Shown piece by piece: positions 48,701 to 59,439 of a DNA stretch of 64,000 nt; the stretch's first letter is position 1; every line of letters starts with the position of its first letter. The translations under genes and the position numbers were made by a program. The notes beneath the pieces are model-generated. The model was not told the DNA's origin and made no database searches. It saw only the letters and a program-made list of their open reading frames with translations. The stretch is from Cinnamomum chago (lineage: Eukaryota > Streptophyta > Magnoliopsida > Laurales > Lauraceae). Where the stretch lies: the NCBI GenBank assembly GCA_038049695.1, contig CP142453.1:113476001-113540000 (forward strand), read 5' to 3'.

Positions 48701-48941
48701 ATTAATAAAATCTTATCTCCGATCAACTATGTCACAAGAAAGATTAAATGGGTTAGCTATATTATCTATTGAAAAAGATATATTAACAAAACTTGAATAT
48801 AAAAATTTAATCAATATTTTTGCATCTCAAAAAGCTAGAAAAATATCTTTTAAATAAATATATTTTAATAATTATTGCCTATTAATAGGGCCCACTTTCA
48901 TATTCTTGCCTAGGGCCTCCGAATTTGTTGGGCCGCCCCTG
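45781..48941 (+). mobile_element. hAT-superfamily DNA transposon, nearly full length (3.16 kb)
   Basis: The left end CAGGGCCGGCCC and the complement of the right end CAGGGGCGGCCC match at 11 of 12 bases and have the CAGGG start typical of hAT elements. TGTCCAAG at 45770-45777 and TGTCCAAC at 48942-48949 form a probable 8-bp target duplication with one change. Three extra bases (TAC) stand between the left copy and the element. Inside is one transposase gene in the + direction with an upstream leader of about 560 bp. The element is very AT-rich apart from its ends. Confidence 0.87.
46344..48857 (+). pseudogene. hAT transposase with TTF-type zinc finger, frameshifted
   Basis: A first ATG at 46344 (MSTRRYDSGCEKRKKK) runs into a stop at 46392 in an A-run. 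After a frame change the reading frame is open from about 46405 to 47822. It covers a TTF/BED-like zinc finger (VYCFCCKLFNSK, about 46856-46891), the first catalytic Asp in FSVILDCTPD, and RGQGYDNGFNMKG. A tandem AAATT duplication (47804-47808 and 47809-47813) shifts the frame. The rest (47832-48857) is open through LAERSFSKLKLIKSYLR, the conserved hAT dimerisation region with the catalytic Glu. Just two lesions are visible, both at simple-sequence runs, so the copy decayed recently. Similar proteins are annotated as zinc finger MYM-type or TTF-type proteins in plants. Confidence 0.88.
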
Positions 48942-49124
48942 TGTCCAACCAGCAAGCCCCCTTTGTATTTGGTGGGGGCCCTGTACATCTCAACCACGCT
49001 CCACCTTAACCTTGGAGTCCTTGACGTTGAGTTGTCATGAGCTTGGCCCCCCTGCTCACTGCAATTTATGGCGGTTGTTTCTGATTGAACGGTTTTTTGA
49101 AAATAACCTAACATCTTTTAAGGC

Positions 49125-50525
49125 ATAATTTCTAAAAACTTTGTTAGGGTACTTAAATTATGAAATAATAAAGCTCGATCTAATCAATCCAAAAGAGTAA
49201 ATATATATATATATATATATATATATTTAATCTCCTTGCTTAGCATTGAGAGTTGTATCTCACTATAATCTAAGTGAACCCCACGTGAAATTGATTACAT
49301 GTAAACCAATTCACCCACTATTGATTAATGAAAAGGTTGATTGATTGGTTACTTGTAATTGTTTGATGGGCCACATAGTCATGGATGGTTGAGAGGATAT
49401 CATTTAGAGCCAATAACTAGGTCATTAAAAGGTAACAAGTGTGGAATTGCAAATTTGGTAACAAGTTTGGTAATTAAGAGCATGTTTGGTAACAAGTGTG
49501 GAATTACAAATTTGAGAATTCCTCTCCGCCATTAAAAAAAAAAGCAAAATCGTCACCGCGGATTCTTCACATTCTACTTTTGGTTGGAACTATGAAATGA
49601 CAAGGGATTTCTTCAATCGATGTTGGCTGTTGAACATCAAAATTAGTGGGCCCCACCTATTGATTATTTAAATAGTTCAAAATAAACTCCCTTTCTTAAG
49701 TCAAATTTTTCCTAGTTTTACTCCAATGAAAGTTGGTCCTTCCAGAAGATTAGGAATATACAATTAAGAATACCATATATTCAATCTTACGGTGGGACCA
49801 ACTCTTACTGAATTAAAGATTTGGATTTGGCCCATCTGAGGACACCCATAGTATGATGAATATTTATTTGATTAGCATCTTATAGATTTTGAATCCTCTT
49901 ACTCTCAAATTAAAGAGAAAAATCAAGAGGCACTTTAGCGGGGTACACTTATGAAAAATCTAAATTACTAAAAATAAATGCCTTCATCTTAAATGGGTCT
50001 TTCCCAAATGTTGGGCCCTCCATCAAATTGATCACTATAAACAGTTGAATTTCTTATAGTATCTTATTACCTTGACTAATCTTACGGTGGGCTCAACATC
50101 TATTAGAGTGAAATTTGGCGATAGCCTGTAAAAGAGAAGGGAGTTTATTTCGAGAGGTTAGGATTTATTTTTCATAAATAGGGTTACTTGAGGAAGGCGA
50201 AGATGACAACCACCCGAGGCGGATCTAGGTTGGAGGGTCGCCCTAGGTTTGAAATTAAATCCAATAGATCTTTTTTTTTTTTTGTAGAACCATGTAGTTT
50301 GAATTAGGCCTTGGAGCAGGGGTGAACCTAGGTTGGAGCGATCTTGGTAGTTGCCCCAAGTCGAAATTGAGATCCCCATAGAGTTGAATGGGCCTTGGAG
50401 TATGCTGCACGCATCTAAACTTGTCGCTCTACATATGTCTAAAGATAACCCCACATATGTAAAGCTTCGTTGGTAAAAAAAAGAAAAGAAAACATTGCGG
50501 CAACACACCGCTCCCTCTTCTTTCC
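49125..50525. other. Intergenic stretch after the hAT element
   Basis: A (TA)n run is at about 49201-49227. TAACAAGTGTGGAATT-CAAATTT occurs twice (about 49433-49458 and 49490-49515), suggesting a short duplicated element. At 50215-50370 CCTAGGTT and GGTTGGAG motifs recur. No gene is supported. Confidence 0.35.
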
Positions 50526-50529
50526 AAAT

Positions 50530-50710
50530 CCCTTCGCAATAGCTCAGTTGTCCTAGGACTATGGTTTGCATCCGGAGGTTGTAGGTTCGAAACTGCACTA
50601 TCACACTGGGGCTACAGGGGAGTTTACCCGGCTTCCCTTTGGGCCCGGAGGGATTAGTCCAACCCAAAGGGTTGGGAACCCTCTGATAGCAAAAAAAAAA
50701 AAAAAAAAAA
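50530..50710 (+). mobile_element. tRNA-derived SINE with intact internal promoter boxes
   Basis: The box A-like TAGCTCAGTTG (50540-50550) and box B GGTTCGAAAC (50584-50593) have the spacing of an RNA polymerase III promoter. The body continues with GGGCCCGGAGGGATTAGTCC and ends TCTGATAGC plus an A-run (50691-50710). A relative is at 20925-21059. Both boxes match the consensus well, so this copy looks younger. No clear target duplication was found. Confidence 0.82.
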
Positions 50711-51254
50711 CAACGATTGTCGATCGTGCTCTTCATTGTCAGTCCCTATGTACTGTATAGACTGTTGCATCTTCATCTGTCAAACATATCTAGTATAATC
50801 CTTTTTAATAAATCTATTTCTAAATCTGAATGCTTAATCTCTAAATCCTAATTCCAAACCCTAAATCCTAAAATCCTAATCCAAACCCTAAAGCCCTAAA
50901 CCATCAAATCTGCACGTATCAACAAATTCGAAGATGACCCAATCCATTTCCGTTATCATCTCTTCTTACCCCACTATGATTCAAAGATAGAATTTCACTC
51001 TCATTATCCCAAGGTTGGAGGCCTGAGAAAGTGAAAAGAGAAAGGATGAGTGTCCTTAGAATGTTCTTGTATTCAGTTTTTCTTACTCCCCTACTTACCT
51101 TAACTTGCATCGATCTCCATGGGGCATTGATTTTGACATATAAATTTAGTGAAACATGATAAATGTGCTCAGGAACCACAACAATTAAGAACATATTTGT
51201 TTGCATAGTGTCCGATCCTATGTGTAGTTAATTTACATCTAAACTGTGTATAGA

Positions 51255-51445
51255 AAGTCTGAGTTCTGAGGATTCAACAGCTCCAAAGAGGTTCTGCATG
51301 GTACATTTTAATCAAGTTTTCCTGGAATCAATCCCCTTTCAACATGGGCCCGCCACAAAACAAAGTCCTTGAGTGAAAGAGAGGAATGTGATTCTTAATC
51401 AAAGGTTTCCTAGGAATCTCCTTTCATAGTGGGAAAAAGTTTGGT
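51255..51445. repeat. Dispersed repeat, copy 2
   Basis: It shares the ordered landmarks listed for the copy at 20555-20810. At both loci a tRNA-derived SINE lies within about 1 kb, though in different relative order. Confidence 0.5.
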
Positions 51446-53434
51446 CCCTGAATTCCATGCTTTTTCAGCTTAAGGAAGTTTGTCATAGATTCATTGCGTG
51501 CCTCTTTCCTTTGCAAATTGAGTACTGTTTTCTCCCATTATTTTCCATGAAAATGGGATGATCTAATTTATTGAAACAAAACTGAAAGAATGAAAAATGC
51601 AATGGCCCTGAGTTCTTTAATTAATGGCCATCATCTGCCTCGATAGTGCAATTTTACATAAAACTTGCAATTTTACATAAAACTTACGAACGAAAGGCTT
51701 TAAGATAGATTGTATGTAAATAAATTGTCAAAGTCGATGTGATGATAGTAATGATCTAATTAAGGGGCCTAAAGGTAAGGAGTAGTACAACCAAGTTGCA
51801 GCCTTATTTTTGTTACTTTTTAAGGATACTAGTAGGGCCCTGCACGTGCAATGCACGTGCAAGGAACACAATCTTTCAGTATGATAATTTGAAAAAATAA
51901 AGTCATTGAAAAACTCAATATTAACAATCCCAATGGAGAATGACCAATTTACATATAGCTCATTTTTTTTGGCAAATTAAGCAATTTACAATCATTAATT
52001 GTTCTTATGAAATTCAGTAGAAGTTTCAATAGAAAAAAGTAAGAAGAAGATGGAATAACAAGATATATGGAAGGAAACTAACTGAAAAAAAGTTGAAAAC
52101 CAACCTTTTCTGGCCATACATGATTAGGCAAAACACTCACCAATTTCAATATAGATCGATAGTCCGGCCTATTTCCCATTAAAATTTGTCTAAAACCTAG
52201 CGCCAAATACATACAAAATTCATGTTGAGAAGCATCGAATGACAGTAATACCAATACAAAGAAATTTGAATATCATGGAAAGAAACAAGATTGATATGTC
52301 AAGATGAGGGCCAAAGCAACAACTTAAAAAGCTTTCTTGAATTAAGATGACACCACTACCAAATTTTGAATCATGTACATTTGTGGCACTTCTGTTAGCT
52401 TTTTATGTATCATAAATCGTTACATTCTAATTTTGTAGTAAGTGAATCTTTGAAACAAATATAATATTTTGAAGCAAGAGAACCAACTACAAAGAGATCT
52501 TTAGGCATGCACTCTCAGGGCGGGCACAACCACTTCCTTCAAACTTCCTAAGAAAATTTAATGGAAAATTCATTATCCTAGCATTATAGTAATGTGGTTC
52601 CAATGTTGGACAGAAATCAAGTCCAAGAGTAATACTGGTTCGACTTAAGATGATGCATTGGATGAAGCATGCAAAATCATAAAGAAAGACAATTAGCACC
52701 CTTAAACACAGTTTAGCACGTAGAATGATAATGAAGGAATGCATGTTGCCAAAATTGCCTAAAAAAAAAAAAAAACAAGGGCCCTAAAGCAATCTCTTCA
52801 AATGAACATAAGAGGGTGGATCTAAAAACATAAGTCAGCATATCAAAATGATGGGTTCCATTGCATCGTATGCATAAAAACTTGAAAGGAAAAATAAAAT
52901 ACCTTATCATAATTCAAGAAATAATAAGACAAGCCATTAGTCACTTGCATTGGATGTTGGTTTGACATATAGTAATAAAATTTAAAAGAAAACCAACTTA
53001 CATGGAATGAAGAAATCAAGAAAAGGCTTAGATGACAAAAATCTGCAAACGCTTGTATATTAAAAAAAAAACTTTCATGACACCTCGATTATCTGGCTAC
53101 TAAGAAAATTAAGCATCTAAATAAACCTTAGGCCTCTCCACAACATCTCCGTATCTTTGGCTAGTGCACCCACACGTCAATAAAATATCTTCCTCATTTC
53201 AACCCACTAATGTCACCCAAGTCCTCATCACTAAGCATGAAAATACCATACTTTCTTAGTAAATGGGATATATATATGTCCAATATTTCTTTTTCTAATA
53301 TGACACAAGCATACTATCAAACCACATAAAATATTTTTCTATATTTTTTAGAGTGACTATTTGGTTAGATCTACTCTTGCATAACTTTTTGTATCGATTG
53401 CGGATTTCTACTGCACCCTAACATATTTGCTAGC

Positions 53435-53570
53435 ACATACAGGATTTCATAGTGAAATAAGCTTTGCTGAAAGATTATTAAAGAAGTGAGGGGTGAGAAA
53501 CACGAGGTAATGGATGCAAAAGGGAACTTAACCATCGTGGGATTTGAATTTCAGGGTGATGGATGAGCAT
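53435..53570 (+). pseudogene. Captured exon remnant in Helitron A (broken copy)
   Basis: This is the counterpart of the open segment at 58388-58512 in Helitron B. Here the sequence AAGAAGTGAGGGGTGAG, against AAGAAGTGGGGTGAG in B, puts a stop and a frameshift after the LLKK codons. The downstream codons resume out of frame and end at the same terminal GATGGATGA. Confidence 0.5.
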
Positions 53571-54489
53571 TCATCTCTCATTTTTCCTCAAATCAATTTC
53601 CATTAAAAGAGAGGTTATTTGATTGTCATTTTTTAATATTCATGTATGATTTTACATTTTAATCACTAATGAAAATCTGAAGCCCTATAGCTCTTAGGAA
53701 CTACATGAACGATTTTCTGTCATTCCTTATAGAGTTTGATGCACTAAAATGTGTAACATGTTACAATTGTTTTTGCTTTTTTCTTTCTTTTTTTTTTTTC
53801 CAAAAAGAGGGGAACACATTAAACGATTAAAAAACAATCATAAATGGGCCAAATCTTCTGCCAAAACCACTAATGTCAAAGATGACATACAAGATAACCA
53901 ATCCACCAAGCTGGCTAATACAATACAAAAACAAAAAAAAAAACCCAACTGGTCAATACCTCCCCTGAATGTTAAAATTCTATTTCATTTCTAACATTGC
54001 TGGTCATTTTTTTAATATTCAACTTTTCTTCATTTTTAACGGCTTATAAAAATTTAAAATAAATTTCACTATTTCAGTAACATAAAAAAAAGGCCCAACA
54101 TTAAAAAAAGATTTTCTATCGTCGCGAAGTTCACTTTGTCGAATGTTGTTGGAGCACTAAATGTTTAAAATGTCATAATTCTATTTCACATATTTCATTT
54201 CTTGCATTGAAAATTCAATGAAACAAAATACCAACCAAGCAGAATAGTACCCAACTCACAGCTTTAAACAGATTAACAACAAATCACAAGGATTCCAAGC
54301 AATCTTTGGCATTCTCATATCTTTCTCTGACAAGCAAATCGTGTCTTTACAGGCATTGAGATCGAAGTTGAAATTTTCTACACATGAAAATCTCAATTGA
54401 AAATTTTCATTTGAGTTCTTGCAGTGAATGTACAAATTCTTCAAATACAACCCTTTACATGAACATTTGTGCTAAGCATTTCATCAAAA

Positions 54490-55345
54490 TATAATAATAC
54501 TAAGTGGGGCCCACGATGTGTTGTTCTCTTTGATTATATATAATATAATATAATATAATAATACTGAGTGGGGCCCACATATTTGTAGACAAAAAACATG
54601 ACAAGTTCTTCTACTAAGTGGGGCCCACAAATGTGAAGTTCTCTTTTATTATATATATAATATAATATTACTAAGTGGGGCCCACAGATGTGTAGATGTA
54701 TAGAAAAAGCATGACAAGTTCTTCTACTAAGTGGGGCCAATAGATGTGTAGTTCTCTTTTATTTTATATATATAATAATAATAATACTAAGTGGGGCCTA
54801 CAGATGTTATAATAATACTAAGTGGGGCCCACAAATGTGTAGAGAAAAAGCACGACAAGTTTTTCTACTAAGTGGTATAATATCATAATACTAAGTGGGG
54901 CCCACAGATGTGTAGATATAGAGAAAAAGCTTGACAAGTTCTTCTACTAAGTGAGGCCCACAAATGTGTAGTACTCTTTTATTTGATACATATATATATA
55001 ATATAATAATACTAAGTGGGACCCACAGATGTGTAGTTCTCTTGTATTATATATATAATATAATAATACTAAGTAGGGCCCACAGATGTGTAGATGTAGA
55101 GAAAAACCATGACAAGTTCTTCTACTTAGTGGGGCCCATAGATGTGCAGTTCTCTTTTATTATATATATATAATATCATAATACTAAGTGAGGCCAACAA
55201 ATGTGTAGAGAAAAAGCATGATAAGTTCTTCTCTTTCATTGGGGCCCACATATGTGTAGTTCTATTTGATTATATATATAATATAATAATACTAAGTAGG
55301 GCCCATAGATGTGTAAAGAAAAAGCATAACACTTTCTTCTCTTTT
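54490..55345. repeat. Array type I in Helitron A
   Basis: Many irregular copies of AATACTAAGTGGGGCCCACA followed by GATGTGTAG occur. They are joined by either GAGAAAAAGCATGACAAGTT with CTTCTACTAAGTGG, or TTCTCTTTTATTATATATAT with AATATAATAATACTAAG. Unit spacing varies (about 60-130 bp), so this is a higher-order, shuffled array and not a simple satellite. The equivalent in Helitron B is at about 59440-60020. Confidence 0.85.
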
Positions 55346-55399
55346 ATAGTAAGGGTATATTATTATTATCATAATATAATAATAATATATTATTATATT

Positions 55400-56060
55400 A
55401 TATTATAATATTTAGGGGGCCCACAAAGGTGTAGTGAAACAGTATGCAACCTCTCGTCTCTTTTATAAGAAGGGTATAGATATTATATTATATTATAATA
55501 TTTGGGGGTGGGCCCCGCACAAGTGTAGTGAAAAAGTTTGTAATTTCTCATAATAATATTGTTATATTTTATTATAATATTTGGGGTGGGCCCCACAATG
55601 GTGTGGTGAAAAAGTTTGCAATATCTCCTCTTTTATAATAGTATATAGATATAGATAATATTTGGGGTGGGCCCCACAATGGTGTAGTGAAAAAGTTTGC
55701 AATTTCTTATAATAATATATTATTATATTATATTATAATATTTTATGGTGGGCCCTACAAGGGTGTAGTGAAAAATCTTGCATTATAATATTTGGGGGTG
55801 GGTCCCACAAAGGTGTAATGAAAAAGTTTGCAATTTCTCATAATAATATATTATTATATTATATTATAATATTTGGGGGTGGGCCCCACAATGGTGTAAT
55901 GAAAAAGTTTGCAATATCTCCTCTTTTATAATAGAGAAGTAGATAGATAGATAGATAGAAGTATAGCATATATTATATAATAATAATAATATATTATGAT
56001 ATTTTATTATAATATTTTGGTGTGAGCCCCACAATGGTGTAGTGAAAAAACTATGTAACA
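55400..56060. repeat. Array type II in Helitron A
   Basis: Units read ATAATATTTGGGGTGGGCCC then CACAATGGTGTAGTGAAAAA then GTTTGCAATATCTCCTCTTT and TATAATAG. The final CTCTTTTATAAtag resembles the Helitron 5' terminal sequence as seen on the + strand (CTCTTTTATAAGAGTAGAGA). (GATA)n runs occur at about 55940-55960. The equivalent in B is at about 60095-60950. Confidence 0.85.
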
Positions 56061-56700
56061 TTTCCTCTTTTATAATTTAGTATATAGATAGTGTATACTG
56101 TATAGATGTATAGAGTAGATATATATATATATTATATTATATTATATTATATGAGTGGGGCCCACACAAGTTATGTCATTTGTGGGCCATGCGTATAGTG
56201 AAATCAAAGTGCATTATCTTCTCTTTTATAAGAGTAGAGATAGATATATATATATATTATATTATATTATATTATATGAGTGGGGGCCACATATAGCATA
56301 TATTATATAATAATAATAATAGATTATGATATTTTATTATAATATTTTGGTGTGAACCCCACAATGGTGTAGTGAAAAAACTATGTAACATTTCCTCTTT
56401 TAAAATTTAGTATATAGATAGTGTATACTGTATAGATGTATAGAGTAGATATATATATATATTATATTATATTATATTATATTAGTGGGGCCCACACAAG
56501 TTATGTCATTTGTGGGCCATGTGTATAGTGAAATCAAAGTGCATTATCTTCTCTTTTATAAGAGTAGAGATAGATATATATATATATATATATATATTAT
56601 ATTATATTATATTATATGAGTGGAGCCCACATAAGTTATGTCATTTGTGGGCCATGTGTGTAGTGAAATCAAAGTGCATTATCTTCTCTTTTATAAGAGT

Positions 56701-56705
<5 letters not shown>
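55965..56705. repeat. Reiterated 5'-terminal segments of Helitron A (330-bp duplication plus a third terminus)
   Basis: A 330-bp unit starting AGCATATATTATATAATAAT occurs at 55965 and again at 56295. Each contains CACAATGGTGTAGTGAAAAA, then GAGTGGGGCCCACACAAGTT or a variant, and then GTGCATTATCTTCTCTTTTA plus TAAGAGTAGAGA. A third, shorter copy (about 56617-56705) ends the element. Thus the Helitron 5' terminus TCTCTACTCTTATAAAAGAG (- strand) is present three times, at about 56240, 56570 and 56705. Confidence 0.85.

Positions 56706-56743
<38 letters not shown>
56706..56743. repeat. (TA)n tract between Helitrons A and B
   Basis: It is the only sequence between the 5' end of A and the 3' end of B. 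It supplies the A and T that flank each Helitron end. Confidence 0.9.
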
Positions 56744-56744
<1 letters not shown>

Positions 56745-58387
56745 TAGTGGAGCCCTGCACTTGCAATGCACGTGCAAGGAACACAATCTTTCAGTATGAT
56801 AATCTGATAAAATAAAGTCATTGAAAAACTCAATATTAACAATTCCAATGGAGAATGACCAGTTTACATATATCTCATTTTTTGGGAAAATTAAGCAATT
56901 TACAATCACTAATTGTTCATATGAAATTCAGTAGAAGCTTCAATAGAAAAAAGTAAGAAAAAGATGGAATAACAAGATATATGTAAGGAAACTAACTGAA
57001 AAAAAGTTGAAAACCAACCTTTTCTGGCCATACATGATTAGGCAAAACACTCACCAATTTCAATATAGATCGATAGTTCGGCCTATTTCCCATTAAAATT
57101 TGTCTAAAACCTAACACCAAATACATACAAAATTCATGTTAAAAAGCACCGAATGACAGTAATACCAATACAAAGAAATTTGAATATCATGGAAAGAAAC
57201 AAGATTGATATGTCAAGATGAGGGCCAGAGCAACAACTTAAAAAGCTTTCTTGAATTAAGATGACACCACTACCAAATTTTGAATCATGTACATTTGTGG
57301 CACTTCTATTAGTTTTTTATGTATCATAAATTAGTTCTATTACATTCTAATTTTGTAGTAAGTGAATCTTTGAAACAAATATCATAATTTGAAGCAAGAG
57401 AACCAACTACAAAGAGATCTTTAGGCATGCACTCTTAGGCACTTTCAAGGTGGGCACAACTACTTCCTTCAAACTTCATAAGAAAATTTAATAGAAAATT
57501 CATTATCCTAGCATTATAGTAATGTGGTTGCAATGTTGGACAGGAATCAAGTCTAAGAATAATACTGGTTCGACCTAAGATGATGCATTGGATGAAGCAT
57601 GCAAAATCATAAAGAAAGACAATTAGCACCCTTAAACACAGTTTAGCACGTAGAATGATAATGAAGGAATGCATGTTGCCAGAATTGCCTAAAACAAAAA
57701 AAACAGGGGCCCTAAAGCAATCTCTTCAAATCAACATAAGAGGGTGGATCTAAAAACATGAGTCAGCATATCAAAATGATGGGTTCCATTGCATCATACT
57801 CATAAAAACTTGAAAGGAAAAATAAAATACCTCATCATAATTCAAGAAATAATAAGACAAGCTATTAGTCACTTGCATTGGATGTTGGTTTGATATATAG
57901 TAATAAAATTTAAAAGAAAACCAACTTACATGGAATAAAGAAATCAAGAAAAGGCTTAGATGACGAAAATCTGCAAATGCTCGCATATTCAAAAAAAAAA
58001 AAAAAAAAACTTTCATGACACCTTGATTGTCTGGCTACTAAGAAAATGAAGCATCTAAATCGACCTTAAGCCTCTCCAGTCTCCACAGCATCTCCGTATC
58101 TTTGGCTAGTGCACCCACACGTCAATGAAATATCTTCCTCATTTCAACCCACTAATGTCACCCAAGTCCCCATCACTAAGCATGAAAACACCATACTTTC
58201 TTAGTAAATGGGATATATATATATATGTCCAGTATTTCTTTTTCTGATCTGACACAAGCATACTATCAAACCACATAAAATATTTTTCTATATTTTTTAG
58301 AGTGACTATTTGGTTAGATCTACTCTTGCATGGTTTTTTATATCAATTGCGGATTTCTACTGCATCCTAACATATTTGCTAGAATAT

Positions 58388-58512
58388 ACAGGATTTCATA
58401 GTGAAATAAGTTTTGCTGAAAGATTATTAAAGAAGTGGGGTGAGAAACACGAGGTTATAGATGCAAAAGGGAACTTGACCATTGTGGGATTTGAGTTCCA
58501 GGGTGATGGATG
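58388..58512 (+). CDS. Possible captured terminal exon inside Helitron B, unrecognised protein
   Basis: After a splice-acceptor-like TTGCTAGAATATACAG (ends 58391) the sequence reads open as GFHSEISFAERLLKKWGEKH, then EVIDAKGNLTIVGFEFQGDG and TGA at 58510-58512. This is about 40 codons of well-mixed, soluble-protein-like composition, quite unlike the AT-rich surroundings. It lies antisense to the Helitron. Helitrons are known to capture host exons together with intron borders. I do not recognise the parent gene. It could also be chance, but the composition and the acceptor argue against that. It is not a complete gene: no upstream exon is visible in the element. Confidence 0.4.
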
Positions 58513-59439
58513 AGCATTCATCTCTCATTTTACCTCAAATCAATTTCCATTAAAAGAGAGGTTATTTGATTGTCATTTTTTAATATTCATGTATGATTTT
58601 ACATTTTAACCACTAATAAAAATCTGAAGCCCTATAACTCTTAGGAACTATAGGAACGATTTTTTGCCATTCCTTATAAAGTTTGATGCACTAAAATGTG
58701 TAACATGTTACAAATATTTTTTCTTTTTTCTGTTTTTTTTCCAGAAAGCGGGGAACGCATTAAAAGATTAAAAAACAATCATAAATGAGCCAAACCTTCT
58801 GCCAAAACCACTAATGTCAAAGATGACATACAAGATAACCAATCCACCAAGCTGGCTAATACAACACAAAAACAAAAGAAAAAAAGAAAAAAAATAGCCC
58901 AACTGGTCACTACCTCCCCTAAATGTTAAAATTCTATTTCATTTCTAACATTGCTGGTCATTTTTGAATATTCAACTTTTCTTCATTTTTAACAGCTTAT
59001 AAAAATTTAAAATAAATTTCACTATTTCAGTAATATAAAAAAAAGGCCCAACATTAAGAAGAGATTTTCTATTGTCACAAAGTTCAGTTTGTCGAATGTT
59101 GTTGGAGCACTAAATGTTTAAAATGTCACAATTCTATTTCACATATTTCATTTCTAGCGTTGAAAATTCATTGAAACAAAATACCAACCAACCAGAATAG
59201 TACCCAACTCATAGCTTTAAACGGATCAACAACAAATCACAAGGATTCCAAGCAATTTTTGGCATTCTCATATCTTTCTTTGATAAAAAAATCGTGATTT
59301 TACAGGCATTGAGATCGAAGTTGAATTTTCTACACATGAAAATCTCAATTGAAAATTTTCATTTGAGTTCTTACAGTGAATGTACAAATTCTTCAAACAC
59401 AACCCTTTACATGAACATTTGTGCTAAGCATTTCATCAA

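Larger units (their letters stand above)
51829..56705 (-). mobile_element. Helitron A, non-autonomous, - strand orientation
   Basis: On the - strand the element ends in CTAG (51832-51829) followed by host T. Eight bases inside is a hairpin of two TGCACGTGCA arms (51841-51850 and 51852-51861) around one base. A stem-loop followed by CTRR-T is the standard Helitron 3' end. At the other side the - strand begins A-TCTCTACTCTTATAAAAG (56706-56687), and TC after an A is the standard 5' end. Helitrons insert between A and T without target duplication, as seen here. The 4.9 kb holds no Rep/helicase gene. Contents are a unique body (51829 to about 54480) and then the repeat arrays. The right boundary abuts a (TA)n tract (56706-56743). 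Confidence 0.75.

Noticed and set aside
52487..52744. 85-codon - strand frame, also present at 57435-57674 as 79 codons
   Set aside because: Present in both places because the Helitron body is duplicated. It has no recognisable domain, and residue changes look unconstrained.
54490..56700. Regularly repeated GGGGCCCAC units, superficially like a CRISPR array
   Set aside because: Spacing is irregular, the sequences between repeats are themselves repeated and AT-rich, and the setting is a plant nuclear genome. They are Helitron minisatellite arrays.
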